A stretch of DNA of 37,234 nt from an uncultured Lachnospiraceae bacterium (lineage in GTDB: Bacteria; Bacillota; Clostridia; Lachnospirales; Lachnospiraceae), in assembly GCA_947367855.1 (NCBI GenBank), contig CANBFE010000033.1:1-37234 (forward strand), read 5' to 3'. The notes below the pieces were generated by a model, which saw only the letters and a program-made list of their open reading frames with translations, was not told the DNA's origin and searched no databases. This document shows, piece after piece, positions 1 to 7,477 of this stretch. A program made the position numbers and the translations under genes. The number at the start of each line of letters is the position of its first letter. Within the stretch, counting starts at the first letter, position 1.

Positions 1-2
1 TC

Positions 3-101
3 GGACGGGAGCTTAACCAGGAGAAGAGCAGGAAAGCGGATGGAGGTTTTGAGGATTCAGTGTTCGGTTTTGAGGGTACAACAGAAGTATCTGAAAGATA
101 A
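3..101 (+). CDS. 3' end of an unidentified protein (partial)
   Basis: The frame beginning at base 3 is open from the window edge to a TAA at 99-101 and encodes a hydrophilic tail rich in Glu, Lys, Ser and Gly, ending in EVSER. A terminator-like hairpin follows within about 15 bases, which fits a real gene end. A second frame is also open to a TAA at 109-111, so the choice of frame rests on composition only. The fragment is too short to assign a family. Confidence 0.35.
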   Translation, partial: GRELNQEKSRKADGGFEDSVFGFEGTTEVSER

Positions 102-116
102 GATTGATTAAAAGAG

Positions 117-140
117 AGAGTAGTTATCTACTCTTTTTTT
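117..140 (+). terminator. Rho-independent terminator after the partial first gene
   Basis: A 7-bp stem AGAGTAG/CTACTCT with a TTAT loop is followed directly by a run of Ts (135-140). It lies between the partial gene and the response regulator, so it probably separates two transcription units. Confidence 0.6.
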
Positions 141-181
141 GCGTATTCTGTGTAATACGAAAATGCAGCAGGGGGAATTTT

Positions 182-844
182 ATGAAGATTATGTTGGTGG
201 AAGATAATGAAGCTATTATTATGGGCCTGGAATATCTGCTTTCCCAGGAGGGATATCAGGTATATACGGCCAGAACCGCAGCGGAGGCAGGAAGATTTCC
301 GGAGAGGGAAAGCTGTGACCTTGTACTGCTCGATATCGGGCTTCCGGACGGAAACGGCTTTGAACTCTGCCGCAAAATAAAGGGAGAATATCAGATTCCC
401 GTAATATTCCTCACGGCAAGGGAAGAAGAGGCAGATGTGGTAAAGGGACTGGATCTTGGAGCGGATGATTATGTGATAAAGCCTTTTCGCAACAGGGAGC
501 TGGTTTCCAGAATCAAAAGTGTCCTGCGGAGAAGCGGAAAAGGAAGCCCTTTGCTTCACTGTGGGGATATTGTCATGAATACGGAGACCTGCAGGGTGAA
601 AAGGGGAACGGAGGAGATAGCGCTGACCAGACTGGAATACAGGATTTTGCTCAACATGATGTCCTGGCCGGGGAGACTGTTTACCAGGGATGAGATTCTG
701 GCGGATATCTGGGATGTGTCGGGAAATTTTGTCAATGACAATACCCTGTCAGTAACCATGAAACGGCTCAGGGAAAAGCTGGGTGATTCCGATGCGCAGA
801 TCATAAGGACAGTCAGGGGAATGGGATACAGGATGGAAAAGTGA
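182..844 (+). CDS. OmpR/PhoB-family response regulator
   Basis: Two-component transcriptional regulator of 220 residues. The N-terminal receiver domain (about 1-115) has the acidic pair E7/D8, the phospho-acceptor D51 in the LLDIGLPDG block, T78 and K100 in the YVIKPF motif. The C-terminal winged-helix domain (about 125-220) ends with the typical RTVRGMGYR wing segment. I chose the ATG at 182 because AGGGGGAA lies just upstream and the protein then starts directly at the first receiver strand; an upstream frame extension would cover the terminator hairpin. The kinase gene follows at once, and an ABC transporter lies behind that. By analogy with such loci it probably activates the transporter genes; a repeated ATGTCA element upstream of them is a candidate site. 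Confidence 0.93.
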   Translation: MKIMLVEDNEAIIMGLEYLLSQEGYQVYTARTAAEAGRFPERESCDLVLLDIGLPDGNGFELCRKIKGEYQIPVIFLTAREEEADVVKGLDLGADDYVIKPFRNRELVSRIKSVLRRSGKGSPLLHCGDIVMNTETCRVKRGTEEIALTRLEYRILLNMMSWPGRLFTRDEILADIWDVSGNFVNDNTLSVTMKRLREKLGDSDAQIIRTVRGMGYRMEK

Positions 845-899
845 GATGCTGCGGGCAGAGAGGGGCCGGAATTATAGACAGGGAAAGGACGGGGAATGT

Positions 900-2126
900 A
901 TGGGTTGGAACAGGAAGGTAAGAAAACTGGCGGTAATTCTGTCAGCAATAATGACTGCAGGCCTGCTGTTGGCAAATATAGGGATTGGAATCTATTCCGA
1001 TCAGGTGAGGAAGGAATACAACTGCTTTCTGGCGTCGGTATTCGGCAATGTGACAACAGCCTATCCGGAGGTACAGGAGGAAGACCTGGTGCGGGCCCTG
1101 AAAACACAGGGGAATGAGGACAGGGGAGCGGAAATATTGGCAGGTTATGGCGTTTTTCAGGAATACGGCAGCTTTTCCTTTGCAGGTCAGGAAAGGCTGC
1201 TGCTTTCTCTGCGCGCTCTGACAAATGTTTTTCTGATCTTTGTGTTTTTTCTGACGTTTCTGTTTTTTTTCCGGTATCTGAGAAGAAGGCACAGAAATAT
1301 TCTGGAGCTGCAGCATTATATGAATAAGCTGAATCATGCCGGCTATAGTCTGGAAATCGGGGAAAACGCAGACGACGAGCTGAGCAGCCTGCGCAATGAA
1401 ATATATAAGCTTGCAGTAATGCTGCAGGAACAGGCACAGAATGCTCTCAGGCAGAAACGCGTACTGGCAGATTCCGTCACGGATATTTCCCATCAGCTGA
1501 AGACACCGCTTACTTCCGTACTGGTGCTGATCGATAATCTATCGGAAAATCCGGATATGGACCGGAGGACAAGGCAGCATTTTCTGGCAGAAATCACCAG
1601 TCAGGTTACCGGTATGTCATGGCTGACTACAACTATGATGAAATTGTCCAGACTGGACGCAGGGGTGGTGGAGATGCAGGAGAGCAGTTTTCCGCTTGGA
1701 ATTTTTGTGGAGGAGGTTCTCAGAAGGCTTGAGGTTGCAGCGGAGCTGAAGGATGTTTCCTTCAGGGTGGCGGTTCCCGGGGACGCCATGCTTTCCGCGG
1801 ACAGAAGGTGGACAGGGGAAGCACTGCTGAACATTGTGAAGAATGCCGTGGACTACAGCTCCGCCGGAGGCTGCGTGGAAATATCCGGGGAGGAGAATGA
1901 GGTGTATACGCAGATTGCAGTCAGGGATTATGGGGGAGGAATCACAAAGGAGGAGCAGGAGAAGCTCTTCAGGAGGTTTTACAACAGGAATTCCGCCAGG
2001 GAGGACAGCATGGGAATCGGTCTTGCACTGGCAAAGGAGATCGTGGAGAAACAGGACGGCTATATCTCCGTAGATTCCCGGGAGGGAAGGGGCACCAGAT
2101 TTCTTCTCCGTTTTTTAAAGCATTAA
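900..2126 (+). CDS. Sensor histidine kinase
   Basis: Membrane histidine kinase and probable partner of the preceding regulator. From the ATG at 900 it has 408 residues: TM1 at about 9-32, an extracytoplasmic loop of about 70 residues, TM2 at about 107-125, a linker helix region, the phospho-acceptor H198 in DISHQLKTPLT, then the HATPase domain with N box (NIVKNAVDYS, 311-320), G1 (DYGGGI), F box (FRRFYN) and G2 (GIGLALAKE). The loop is longer than in BceS-type intramembrane sensors, which have almost none, so ligand sensing in the loop is possible. An in-frame ATG at 846, two bases after the regulator's stop, would add 18 residues; I prefer 900 because GGACGGGG precedes it and it places TM1 near the N terminus. 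Both starts remain possible. Confidence 0.9.
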   Translation: MGWNRKVRKLAVILSAIMTAGLLLANIGIGIYSDQVRKEYNCFLASVFGNVTTAYPEVQEEDLVRALKTQGNEDRGAEILAGYGVFQEYGSFSFAGQERLLLSLRALTNVFLIFVFFLTFLFFFRYLRRRHRNILELQHYMNKLNHAGYSLEIGENADDELSSLRNEIYKLAVMLQEQAQNALRQKRVLADSVTDISHQLKTPLTSVLVLIDNLSENPDMDRRTRQHFLAEITSQVTGMSWLTTTMMKLSRLDAGVVEMQESSFPLGIFVEEVLRRLEVAAELKDVSFRVAVPGDAMLSADRRWTGEALLNIVKNAVDYSSAGGCVEISGEENEVYTQIAVRDYGGGITKEEQEKLFRRFYNRNSAREDSMGIGLALAKEIVEKQDGYISVDSREGRGTRFLLRFLKH

Positions 2127-2139
2127 TTTTTTGCAGAAA

Positions 2140-2173
2140 ATGTCACCGAAATGTCATTTTAGCCTTTTATACT
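2140..2173 (+). promoter_or_regulatory. Promoter with direct-repeat operator before the ABC transporter genes
   Basis: ATGTCA occurs at 2140-2145 and again at 2151-2156, in the same orientation and exactly 11 bases apart, about one helical turn. A -10-like TATACT lies at 2168-2173. The expected -35 position (2145-2150) is a poor match, so the promoter looks activator-dependent, with the repeat placed where an OmpR-type regulator would contact RNA polymerase. Linking it to the regulator at 182-844 is inference. Confidence 0.5.
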
Positions 2174-2225
2174 GATAGGGAAACATGTTCTAGTATGCAT
2201 GAAAAGCGGCGGAGGAAGGAGTACT

Positions 2226-2915
2226 ATGGAGATTTTAAGAACAGAACATTTATGTAAGAAGTATGGAAAGGGCAGTAATGAGGTAATTGCGGTAAACGAT
2301 GCAAATATTTCTGTGGCTCAGGGGGAATTTGTGGCAGTTGTCGGAAGTTCCGGCAGCGGAAAATCCACTTTGATGCATATGTTGGGAGGTGTGGACCGGC
2401 CTACCTCCGGCAGAGTGCTGATTGAAGACAATGATATTTACAGGATGAACGACGATAAGCTTGCAATTTTTCGAAGAAGGCAGGTGGGTTTGATTTATCA
2501 GTTTTATAACCTCATACCGGTGCTGACCGTGGAGGAAAATCTGACTCTGCCCTGCGAACTGGACGGAAAGACACCTGATCCGGAACTGGTACAGGAGCTT
2601 GCAGGAATACTGGGACTCAGGAAACGCCTGAGACACCTGCCCAATGAGCTGTCGGGAGGACAGCAGCAGAGAGTGGCAGTAGGGAGGGCGCTGATCACCA
2701 GGCCTGCCATTCTTCTTGCGGACGAACCCACGGGAAATCTGGACACAAAAGCAGGAAATGAGATTATGGAGCTTCTGAAGATTTCAAACCGCCGTTATAA
2801 GCAGACTGTGATCATGATTACCCATAATCCGGAGCTTGCAAAACAGGCAGACAGGGTCCTGAATATTGAAGATGGTTTTGTCTTCTGCGGGGACAGAAGG
2901 GAGGACCGTGTATGA
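2226..2915 (+). CDS. ABC transporter ATP-binding protein (MacB/LolD type)
   Basis: ATPase subunit of 229 residues that pairs with the permease overlapping its end. Visible motifs: Walker A GSSGSGKS (40-47), Q-loop around Q92, signature LSGGQQQRVAVGRAL (from 142), Walker B ILLADEPTGNLD (from 162) and the H-loop ITHN (about 198-201). The segment between Q-loop and signature is typical of the MacB/LolD/FtsE class used by mechanotransmission (type VII) transporters. The start at 2226 is set by GGAGGAAGGAG ending five bases upstream; a start at 2199 would lie upstream of that site. In loci with an adjacent two-component system, such transporters often handle antimicrobial peptides or cell-wall stress. 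The substrate here cannot be read from the sequence. Confidence 0.95.
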   Translation: MEILRTEHLCKKYGKGSNEVIAVNDANISVAQGEFVAVVGSSGSGKSTLMHMLGGVDRPTSGRVLIEDNDIYRMNDDKLAIFRRRQVGLIYQFYNLIPVLTVEENLTLPCELDGKTPDPELVQELAGILGLRKRLRHLPNELSGGQQQRVAVGRALITRPAILLADEPTGNLDTKAGNEIMELLKISNRRYKQTVIMITHNPELAKQADRVLNIEDGFVFCGDRREDRV

Positions 2916-5494
2916 AGAGCAGAAGCATCCTGAAAAAATGCTGTTACCGCTCCCTGAGGGAGAATCCGAAACGTACTGCGGTCACAATAGTTGGTATCAT
3001 ACTGGCTACAGCGCTGATAACGGGGGTTGCCTGTATGGCCGTGAGTTTCCGGGCCAGCATGATTGCCTATGAGAAGCAGCAGAAGGGAGATTTTCATTAC
3101 CATTTTGTTGGGGTTGCGCAGGAGTATCTGAAATATTTCAGGGAGAACCAGTATATAGAGAATTACGGGCTGAAAGCAGAAGTGGGATATTCCCGGTTGG
3201 ATGGAAGCAGGAACAAGGATAAGCCATATCTTTACATCAGCGCCATAGAAGAAGGAATGGAAAATATGCTGGCGCTGACTCTTTCGGAGGGGCGGATGCC
3301 GGAGAACGACAGGGAGCTTGTAGTGGGCAGCCATGTCCGCAGCAACGGCCTCGTGGATATCAAAGTGGGGGATGTGCTGACACTGCAGGTCGGTGACAGG
3401 ATGTCGGAAGGATACCGGCTGACCCAGGAAACTCCTTATCTGGGGGAAGAAGAGCATCTGGAGGCTTTCCGTGAAAAGGAATATACAGTAGTAGGCATTA
3501 TCGAGCGGCCCAACCAGGAGCTGGAACCCAGAATCGGACCTGGATATTCCGCTTTTACGTTCCTGGAAAAACAAGGGGAATTGGAAAAAGTGGACGTGTA
3601 TGCAAAATATACGGCGAAAGGGCTGCAGCATGCGGATGCGGTGACTGCCGGTATCCTGGGAGTGGATGAGGAGCTGTATTACCGTTATTATAATGCAGGA
3701 CAATATACCGAAGAGGAGCAGCAGCGCATGCGGAATGTGGCATTTAATGTACAGGAGAATTACTGGCTGCTGAAGTGGGAACTGCTGCTCTTTTCTTCCA
3801 GAACCATGAATATGCTGTATGGTATGTCTGCCATTGCCATTTTGATCATTATTGTCACCAGCATATTCTGCATTCATAACAGTTTTCAGATCTCGCTTAC
3901 GGAGAAGATGAAAATGTACGGAAGGCTTTCCTCTATAGGAACTACGGCGGCACAGCAGCGGAAGCTTGTGTATTATGAGGCTTCTTTTCTGGGGATGGCA
4001 GGTATTCCCCTTGGCGTGGCAGGCGGTATCGGTGCAACGGCGGTTCTGGTGAGGGTGGTGGAAGGCCTTGTGAAGGACGCCCTTGGCTTTCGGCTGATCT
4101 TTCGGGTATCCTTTCCTGCGGCGATATTCGGAATGGTCCTGGCAGCAGTGACAGTGTATCTTTCTGCTTCAAAATCTGCCAGACAGGCATCCAGGATTTC
4201 GCCTGTCAGCGCCATCCGCGCCAGTGGGACTGTGAGGATGAGGGAAAAGGAACTGCGCTGTCCTTCCTTTCTGAAGAGACTGTTCGGGATAGGAGGACTG
4301 ACAGCCTATAAGAATCTGCGCCGGGCCAGGGTGAAATACCGCACCACAGTGGGCTCTATTGTGGTCAGTGTTGCGGTCTTTATCGGCATGTCCACCTTTG
4401 TGGAGCTGTTGATGTTCAGCACGGCATATTATTATAAGGACATGCCCTATCAACTCAATGCCAGTATTTACCAGTGGGATTTTTATGATCAGGCCCTGCT
4501 GATTGCGTCGCTGGACGGCGTGGAGGAGGCGGAGGTCGTGCGGTCGGCTCATTTTACTGCTGATCTGTCTGAAATCGATTATGCCGAATCCTTTCAGGGG
4601 GTTGATGGGGAAGGCCCTGGTATCCTTGTGGTATCGCTGGGGGAAGAGGCCTACGCCCGCTACTGCCAAAATGTGGGAGTAACAGTGGAGGAGGCCAGGG
4701 ACAAATGCATTGTCATGGCGGATTATTCCTGGAAAATTGAGAGAGAAGGAAAGATTTATACCGAGGAGGGAGAGATTGTCCGCCTTAAGCCGGGAGAGAT
4801 TCTCATGGGAAAGGATACTGACCGGGGGATTGCAATCGAGATACTGACCCAGACTCATGTGAGACCCATGTACATGACAAATAATCTCAGCAACCAGATT
4901 ATACTGATCGTCAGTGACGAATGGATGGACAATCGGTCCCTGTCGGGCAGAAGAGACAATATAGAGGTTTATGTGAGATGTGAAAATGCTGACAGGATAG
5001 AAGAAACCATCCGCAGCGAACTGTTGCTGCAGCATTTTACGGTGAATAATTATGAAGCCAGGTACCGTTCCGAGAGGAGCATGCATCTGGTGACTGCTAT
5101 CTTTCTGTATGGGTTTATCACGGTGGTGGCCCTGATCGGTATTACCAATATTTTTAATACAGTCACCACAAACATGGAACTGCGGGCGCCGGAGTTTGCC
5201 ATGCTGAAGGCGGTGGGGATGACAGGCCGGGAATTTCGGCGGATGATATGGCTGGAGGGTATGTTCTACGGGGGCAGAGCGCTTCTCATCGGCATTCCTG
5301 CAGGGGTGGCGCTTTCTGCATGGTTTAACAGGGCTCTTGGGGAGGCATTTGTCACGGGATTCCGTTTCCCCTGGCTTGGTGTGGGGATATCCATAGCCGC
5401 GGTGGCGGTCCTGCTGTTCGTGATCATGAATTATTCCCTGGGAAAAATCAACAGGAGGAATATTATAGAAACAATTCAGAACGAGAATATCTGA
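2912..5494 (+). CDS. ABC transporter permease with duplicated FtsX domains
   Basis: Membrane subunit of 860 residues; its ATG overlaps the ATPase stop codon (ATGA), implying coupled translation. Order: N-terminal TM (about 20-44), a large extracytoplasmic MacB_PCD-like region (about 45-295), three FtsX-type TMs (about 300-420) ending before the SPVSAIRA coupling segment, a second unit starting with another TM (about 470-492), a second extracytoplasmic region (about 495-715), and three final TMs (about 720-850). This 8-TM two-unit arrangement matches large FtsX-family permeases of Firmicutes rather than the 10-TM BceB type. It probably uses ATP hydrolysis to move its periplasm-like domains and extract or expel lipophilic or peptide substrates. 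Function in resistance or envelope stress is inferred from the two-component neighbours. Confidence 0.92.
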   Translation: MKSRSILKKCCYRSLRENPKRTAVTIVGIILATALITGVACMAVSFRASMIAYEKQQKGDFHYHFVGVAQEYLKYFRENQYIENYGLKAEVGYSRLDGSRNKDKPYLYISAIEEGMENMLALTLSEGRMPENDRELVVGSHVRSNGLVDIKVGDVLTLQVGDRMSEGYRLTQETPYLGEEEHLEAFREKEYTVVGIIERPNQELEPRIGPGYSAFTFLEKQGELEKVDVYAKYTAKGLQHADAVTAGILGVDEELYYRYYNAGQYTEEEQQRMRNVAFNVQENYWLLKWELLLFSSRTMNMLYGMSAIAILIIIVTSIFCIHNSFQISLTEKMKMYGRLSSIGTTAAQQRKLVYYEASFLGMAGIPLGVAGGIGATAVLVRVVEGLVKDALGFRLIFRVSFPAAIFGMVLAAVTVYLSASKSARQASRISPVSAIRASGTVRMREKELRCPSFLKRLFGIGGLTAYKNLRRARVKYRTTVGSIVVSVAVFIGMSTFVELLMFSTAYYYKDMPYQLNASIYQWDFYDQALLIASLDGVEEAEVVRSAHFTADLSEIDYAESFQGVDGEGPGILVVSLGEEAYARYCQNVGVTVEEARDKCIVMADYSWKIEREGKIYTEEGEIVRLKPGEILMGKDTDRGIAIEILTQTHVRPMYMTNNLSNQIILIVSDEWMDNRSLSGRRDNIEVYVRCENADRIEETIRSELLLQHFTVNNYEARYRSERSMHLVTAIFLYGFITVVALIGITNIFNTVTTNMELRAPEFAMLKAVGMTGREFRRMIWLEGMFYGGRALLIGIPAGVALSAWFNRALGEAFVTGFRFPWLGVGISIAAVAVLLFVIMNYSLGKINRRNIIETIQNENI

Positions 5495-5550
5495 CAATTA
5501 TAATTTTGCAAGTTTTAAAGATTATAGTTTCCTTTTCGAGGCAAATATGG

Positions 5551-5556
5551 TAGAAT
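5551..5556 (+). promoter_or_regulatory. Possible -10 element in the 157-base gap before cheV
   Basis: The gap 5495-5651 has an AT-rich first half with a -10-like TAGAAT at 5551-5556; the matching -35 position is weak. I looked for a flagellar sigma-factor site (TAAA with a GCCGATAT-like box) and did not find a good match. The roughly 90-base leader contains a small GGAAC/GTTCC hairpin but no recognised riboswitch. Confidence 0.3.
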
Positions 5557-5651
5557 ATTTGTATCGGGCATTTTAGATTGCCTGCACCATAAATGGCGGG
5601 GAACTGTTCCTACTTGGGATAAGCTTCGGGCAGGAAAGGATAGGATTAGCG

Positions 5652-6563
5652 ATGGATAGCAAAATATTACTGGAAAGTGGAACCAACGAGTTAGAGATTC
5701 TGGAATTTACACTGGGTGACAATCACTATGGCATCAATGTTGCGAAAATCAGGGAGATTAAGAAATATGAGACGGTTACTCCCATTCCCAATGCACATCC
5801 AAGTGTGGAAGGGGTATTTATGCCCAGGGATAAGATGATTACTGCAATTGACCTGAGGAACTGTCTGGGACGGGGACAGTCAGAGCCCAAGGGATTGTTT
5901 ATCATTACGAATTTTAATAAGCTGGATATCGCATTTCATGTGGATAATGTTCTGGGAATTCAGAAGATTTCCTGGAGCGAGATCATCAAGCCGGAAGTAA
6001 CCATCTCCAGTGCGGAGGAAGGCGTTGCCATCGGCATTGTCAAGAAGGAAAGCAAGCTGATTATTATCCTGGATTTTGAGAAGATCGTTACGGATATCAA
6101 TCCAGAGACCGGATTAAAAGTCTCAGATATCAATGAGCTGGGAGAGCGGGAAAGGAGCCAGGTGCCCATTCTCATTGCAGAGGATTCTCCCCTGCTGAAC
6201 AAGCTCATTGTGGACTGTCTCAAGAAGGCCGGATATGAGAACCTGATTCATACTGAGAACGGCAAGCAGGCCTATGAGATTATCAGTTACTACAAATCAA
6301 AGGGAACGCTGCATGATCATGTGCGGGTTATCATTTCCGATATAGAGATGCCTGAGATGGACGGACACAGACTGACCAAACTGGTCAAGACGGATGAGGC
6401 CACAGCCAACATTCCGGTGGTTCTGTTCTCCTCTCTGGTAAATGACGAAATGAGGAGAAAGGGTGAGTCACTGGGGGCGGACGCCCAGCTGTCCAAGCCG
6501 GAGATCGGGAATCTGGTAAGGATAGTGGACCAGCTTGTTGAAGAGCGGCACCTGAATAATTAA
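5652..6563 (+). CDS. cheV: CheV-type chemotaxis coupling protein (CheW + receiver)
   Basis: Protein of 303 residues with a CheW-like domain (about 12-155) followed by a receiver domain (about 170-300). CheW-type features include FTLGDNHYGINVAKIREI at the start, VEGVFMPRDKMITAIDL, and VDNVLGIQKISWSEI. The receiver has acidic E177/D178, the phospho-acceptor D230 in IISDIEMPEMDG and K282 in the SKPE turn. CheV couples methyl-accepting receptors to the CheA kinase and adapts the signal through phosphorylation. It lies alone here, between a transporter operon and a terminator; other che or flagellar genes must be elsewhere if the organism is motile. RBS: GGAAAGGATAGG upstream of the ATG. Confidence 0.93.
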   Translation: MDSKILLESGTNELEILEFTLGDNHYGINVAKIREIKKYETVTPIPNAHPSVEGVFMPRDKMITAIDLRNCLGRGQSEPKGLFIITNFNKLDIAFHVDNVLGIQKISWSEIIKPEVTISSAEEGVAIGIVKKESKLIIILDFEKIVTDINPETGLKVSDINELGERERSQVPILIAEDSPLLNKLIVDCLKKAGYENLIHTENGKQAYEIISYYKSKGTLHDHVRVIISDIEMPEMDGHRLTKLVKTDEATANIPVVLFSSLVNDEMRRKGESLGADAQLSKPEIGNLVRIVDQLVEERHLNN

Positions 6564-6570
6564 AAGCCCT

Positions 6571-6600
6571 AAAAAGCTGGGAATTTATCCCGGCTTTTTT
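6571..6600 (+). terminator. Rho-independent terminator after cheV
   Basis: Stem AAAGCTGGGA / TCCCGGCTTT (one T-G wobble) with a short ATTTA-type loop and a T run ending at 6600, 8 bases after the cheV stop. It makes cheV a single-gene unit. Confidence 0.85.
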
Positions 6601-6649
6601 GCAGTTAGAGCGAAATCACATACATATCCGGGGAGAGGGTTTTCGGAAA

Positions 6650-7426
6650 ATGGATAGTCAGGATTTTTTTGAGAAAATAAAGGAAGCCGAACTGATTCTG
6701 GTTGGACTGGGAGAGGCTTTTGACGGTACAGGACTGTTGGGGCAGGACCCGGAATACCGGACGGGATGCGGAATCCTGAAGGAGGAAGGGCTTTCCTGGC
6801 TGCTTCCCGGGTGGAACGAATACTGCCTGAGGCAGCGCGGGGACAAGCGTATAGAAAAGGCCCTGGAGAGACTGGATGCCCTGTTGGAGGGAAAGAACTA
6901 TTTTGGGGTGTCAGTGTCAACCAACAGCAGCATTGCAGGAAGGAAGCGGATGGTCATGGCCTGCGGCTCCACTATAAGGAAGCAGTGCGCAGAGGGCTGT
7001 GAAGAAGCGCTTCAGATAATGTCGGAGGAGGACAGGGCAGCCCTGGAAAGCTTTTACTGCGGGCTGGCAGAGGGAAAGCGAAGCGGAAATCCCTATCTGC
7101 CCGGCAGATGTCCAAAATGCGGCGGAAAACTTGTGCTCAATAATGTTTATGCGGAAAATTACAACGAGAAGGGTTATCTGGACCAGTGGGGACTTTATAT
7201 GAAATGGCTGCAGGGAACCCTGAACCGCCGGCTTCTGGTTCTGGAACTGGGGGTGGGGATGCAGTTTCCTTCGGTGATCCGCTGGCCTTTTGAAAAAGCG
7301 GCTTTTTTTAACCGGAAGGCCTTTTTCTGCAGAGTAAATGATAAACTGTATCAAATGACGAAAGAACTGGCAGAAAAGGGATGCGGAATTTCTGAGGATG
7401 CGGTTGATTGGTTGGCCCGATTATGA
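6650..7426 (+). CDS. Divergent Sir2 (sirtuin)-like protein
   Basis: 258 residues from the ATG at 6650 (GGGGAGAGGG upstream). I see the sirtuin layout: an N-terminal ELILVGLGEAFDGTGLL segment where sirtuins have the GAGxS NAD-binding loop; VSTNSSIAGRKRM (89-101) where they have the TQNxDxL segment; then a four-Cys zinc-ribbon pattern C113-x3-C117 and C154-x2-C157 (CPKCGG), followed by LLVLELGVGMQFPS in the position of the late Rossmann strand, and an FFCRVN-type end. The residue in the place of the catalytic His (HGS motif) is C105 (CGS). Classic deacetylase activity is therefore doubtful. It may be a catalytically altered or NAD-binding-only relative. No macrodomain or lipoate gene is adjacent, so it is not an obvious class M operon. 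Family assignment is by eye. Confidence 0.6.
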   Translation: MDSQDFFEKIKEAELILVGLGEAFDGTGLLGQDPEYRTGCGILKEEGLSWLLPGWNEYCLRQRGDKRIEKALERLDALLEGKNYFGVSVSTNSSIAGRKRMVMACGSTIRKQCAEGCEEALQIMSEEDRAALESFYCGLAEGKRSGNPYLPGRCPKCGGKLVLNNVYAENYNEKGYLDQWGLYMKWLQGTLNRRLLVLELGVGMQFPSVIRWPFEKAAFFNRKAFFCRVNDKLYQMTKELAEKGCGISEDAVDWLARL

Positions 7427-7477
7427 TAAACTAACAGGGGACTATATTTTTTAAATTAGGAAATCGGAGGAGACAGT

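Noticed and set aside
2226..5494. A BceAB-type bacitracin transporter
   Set aside because: The permease has two FtsX units with large outer domains and about 8 TMs, and the kinase has a real sensor loop, unlike the BceS/BceB arrangement.
4169..5497. A 440-codon minus-strand frame opposite the permease
   Set aside because: The permease is certain from its TM layout and coupling to the ATPase; the reverse frame shows no motif.
5495..5651. A flagellar (sigma-D type) promoter for cheV
   Set aside because: TAAA occurs at 5516-5519, but no GCCGATAT-like box lies at the right distance.
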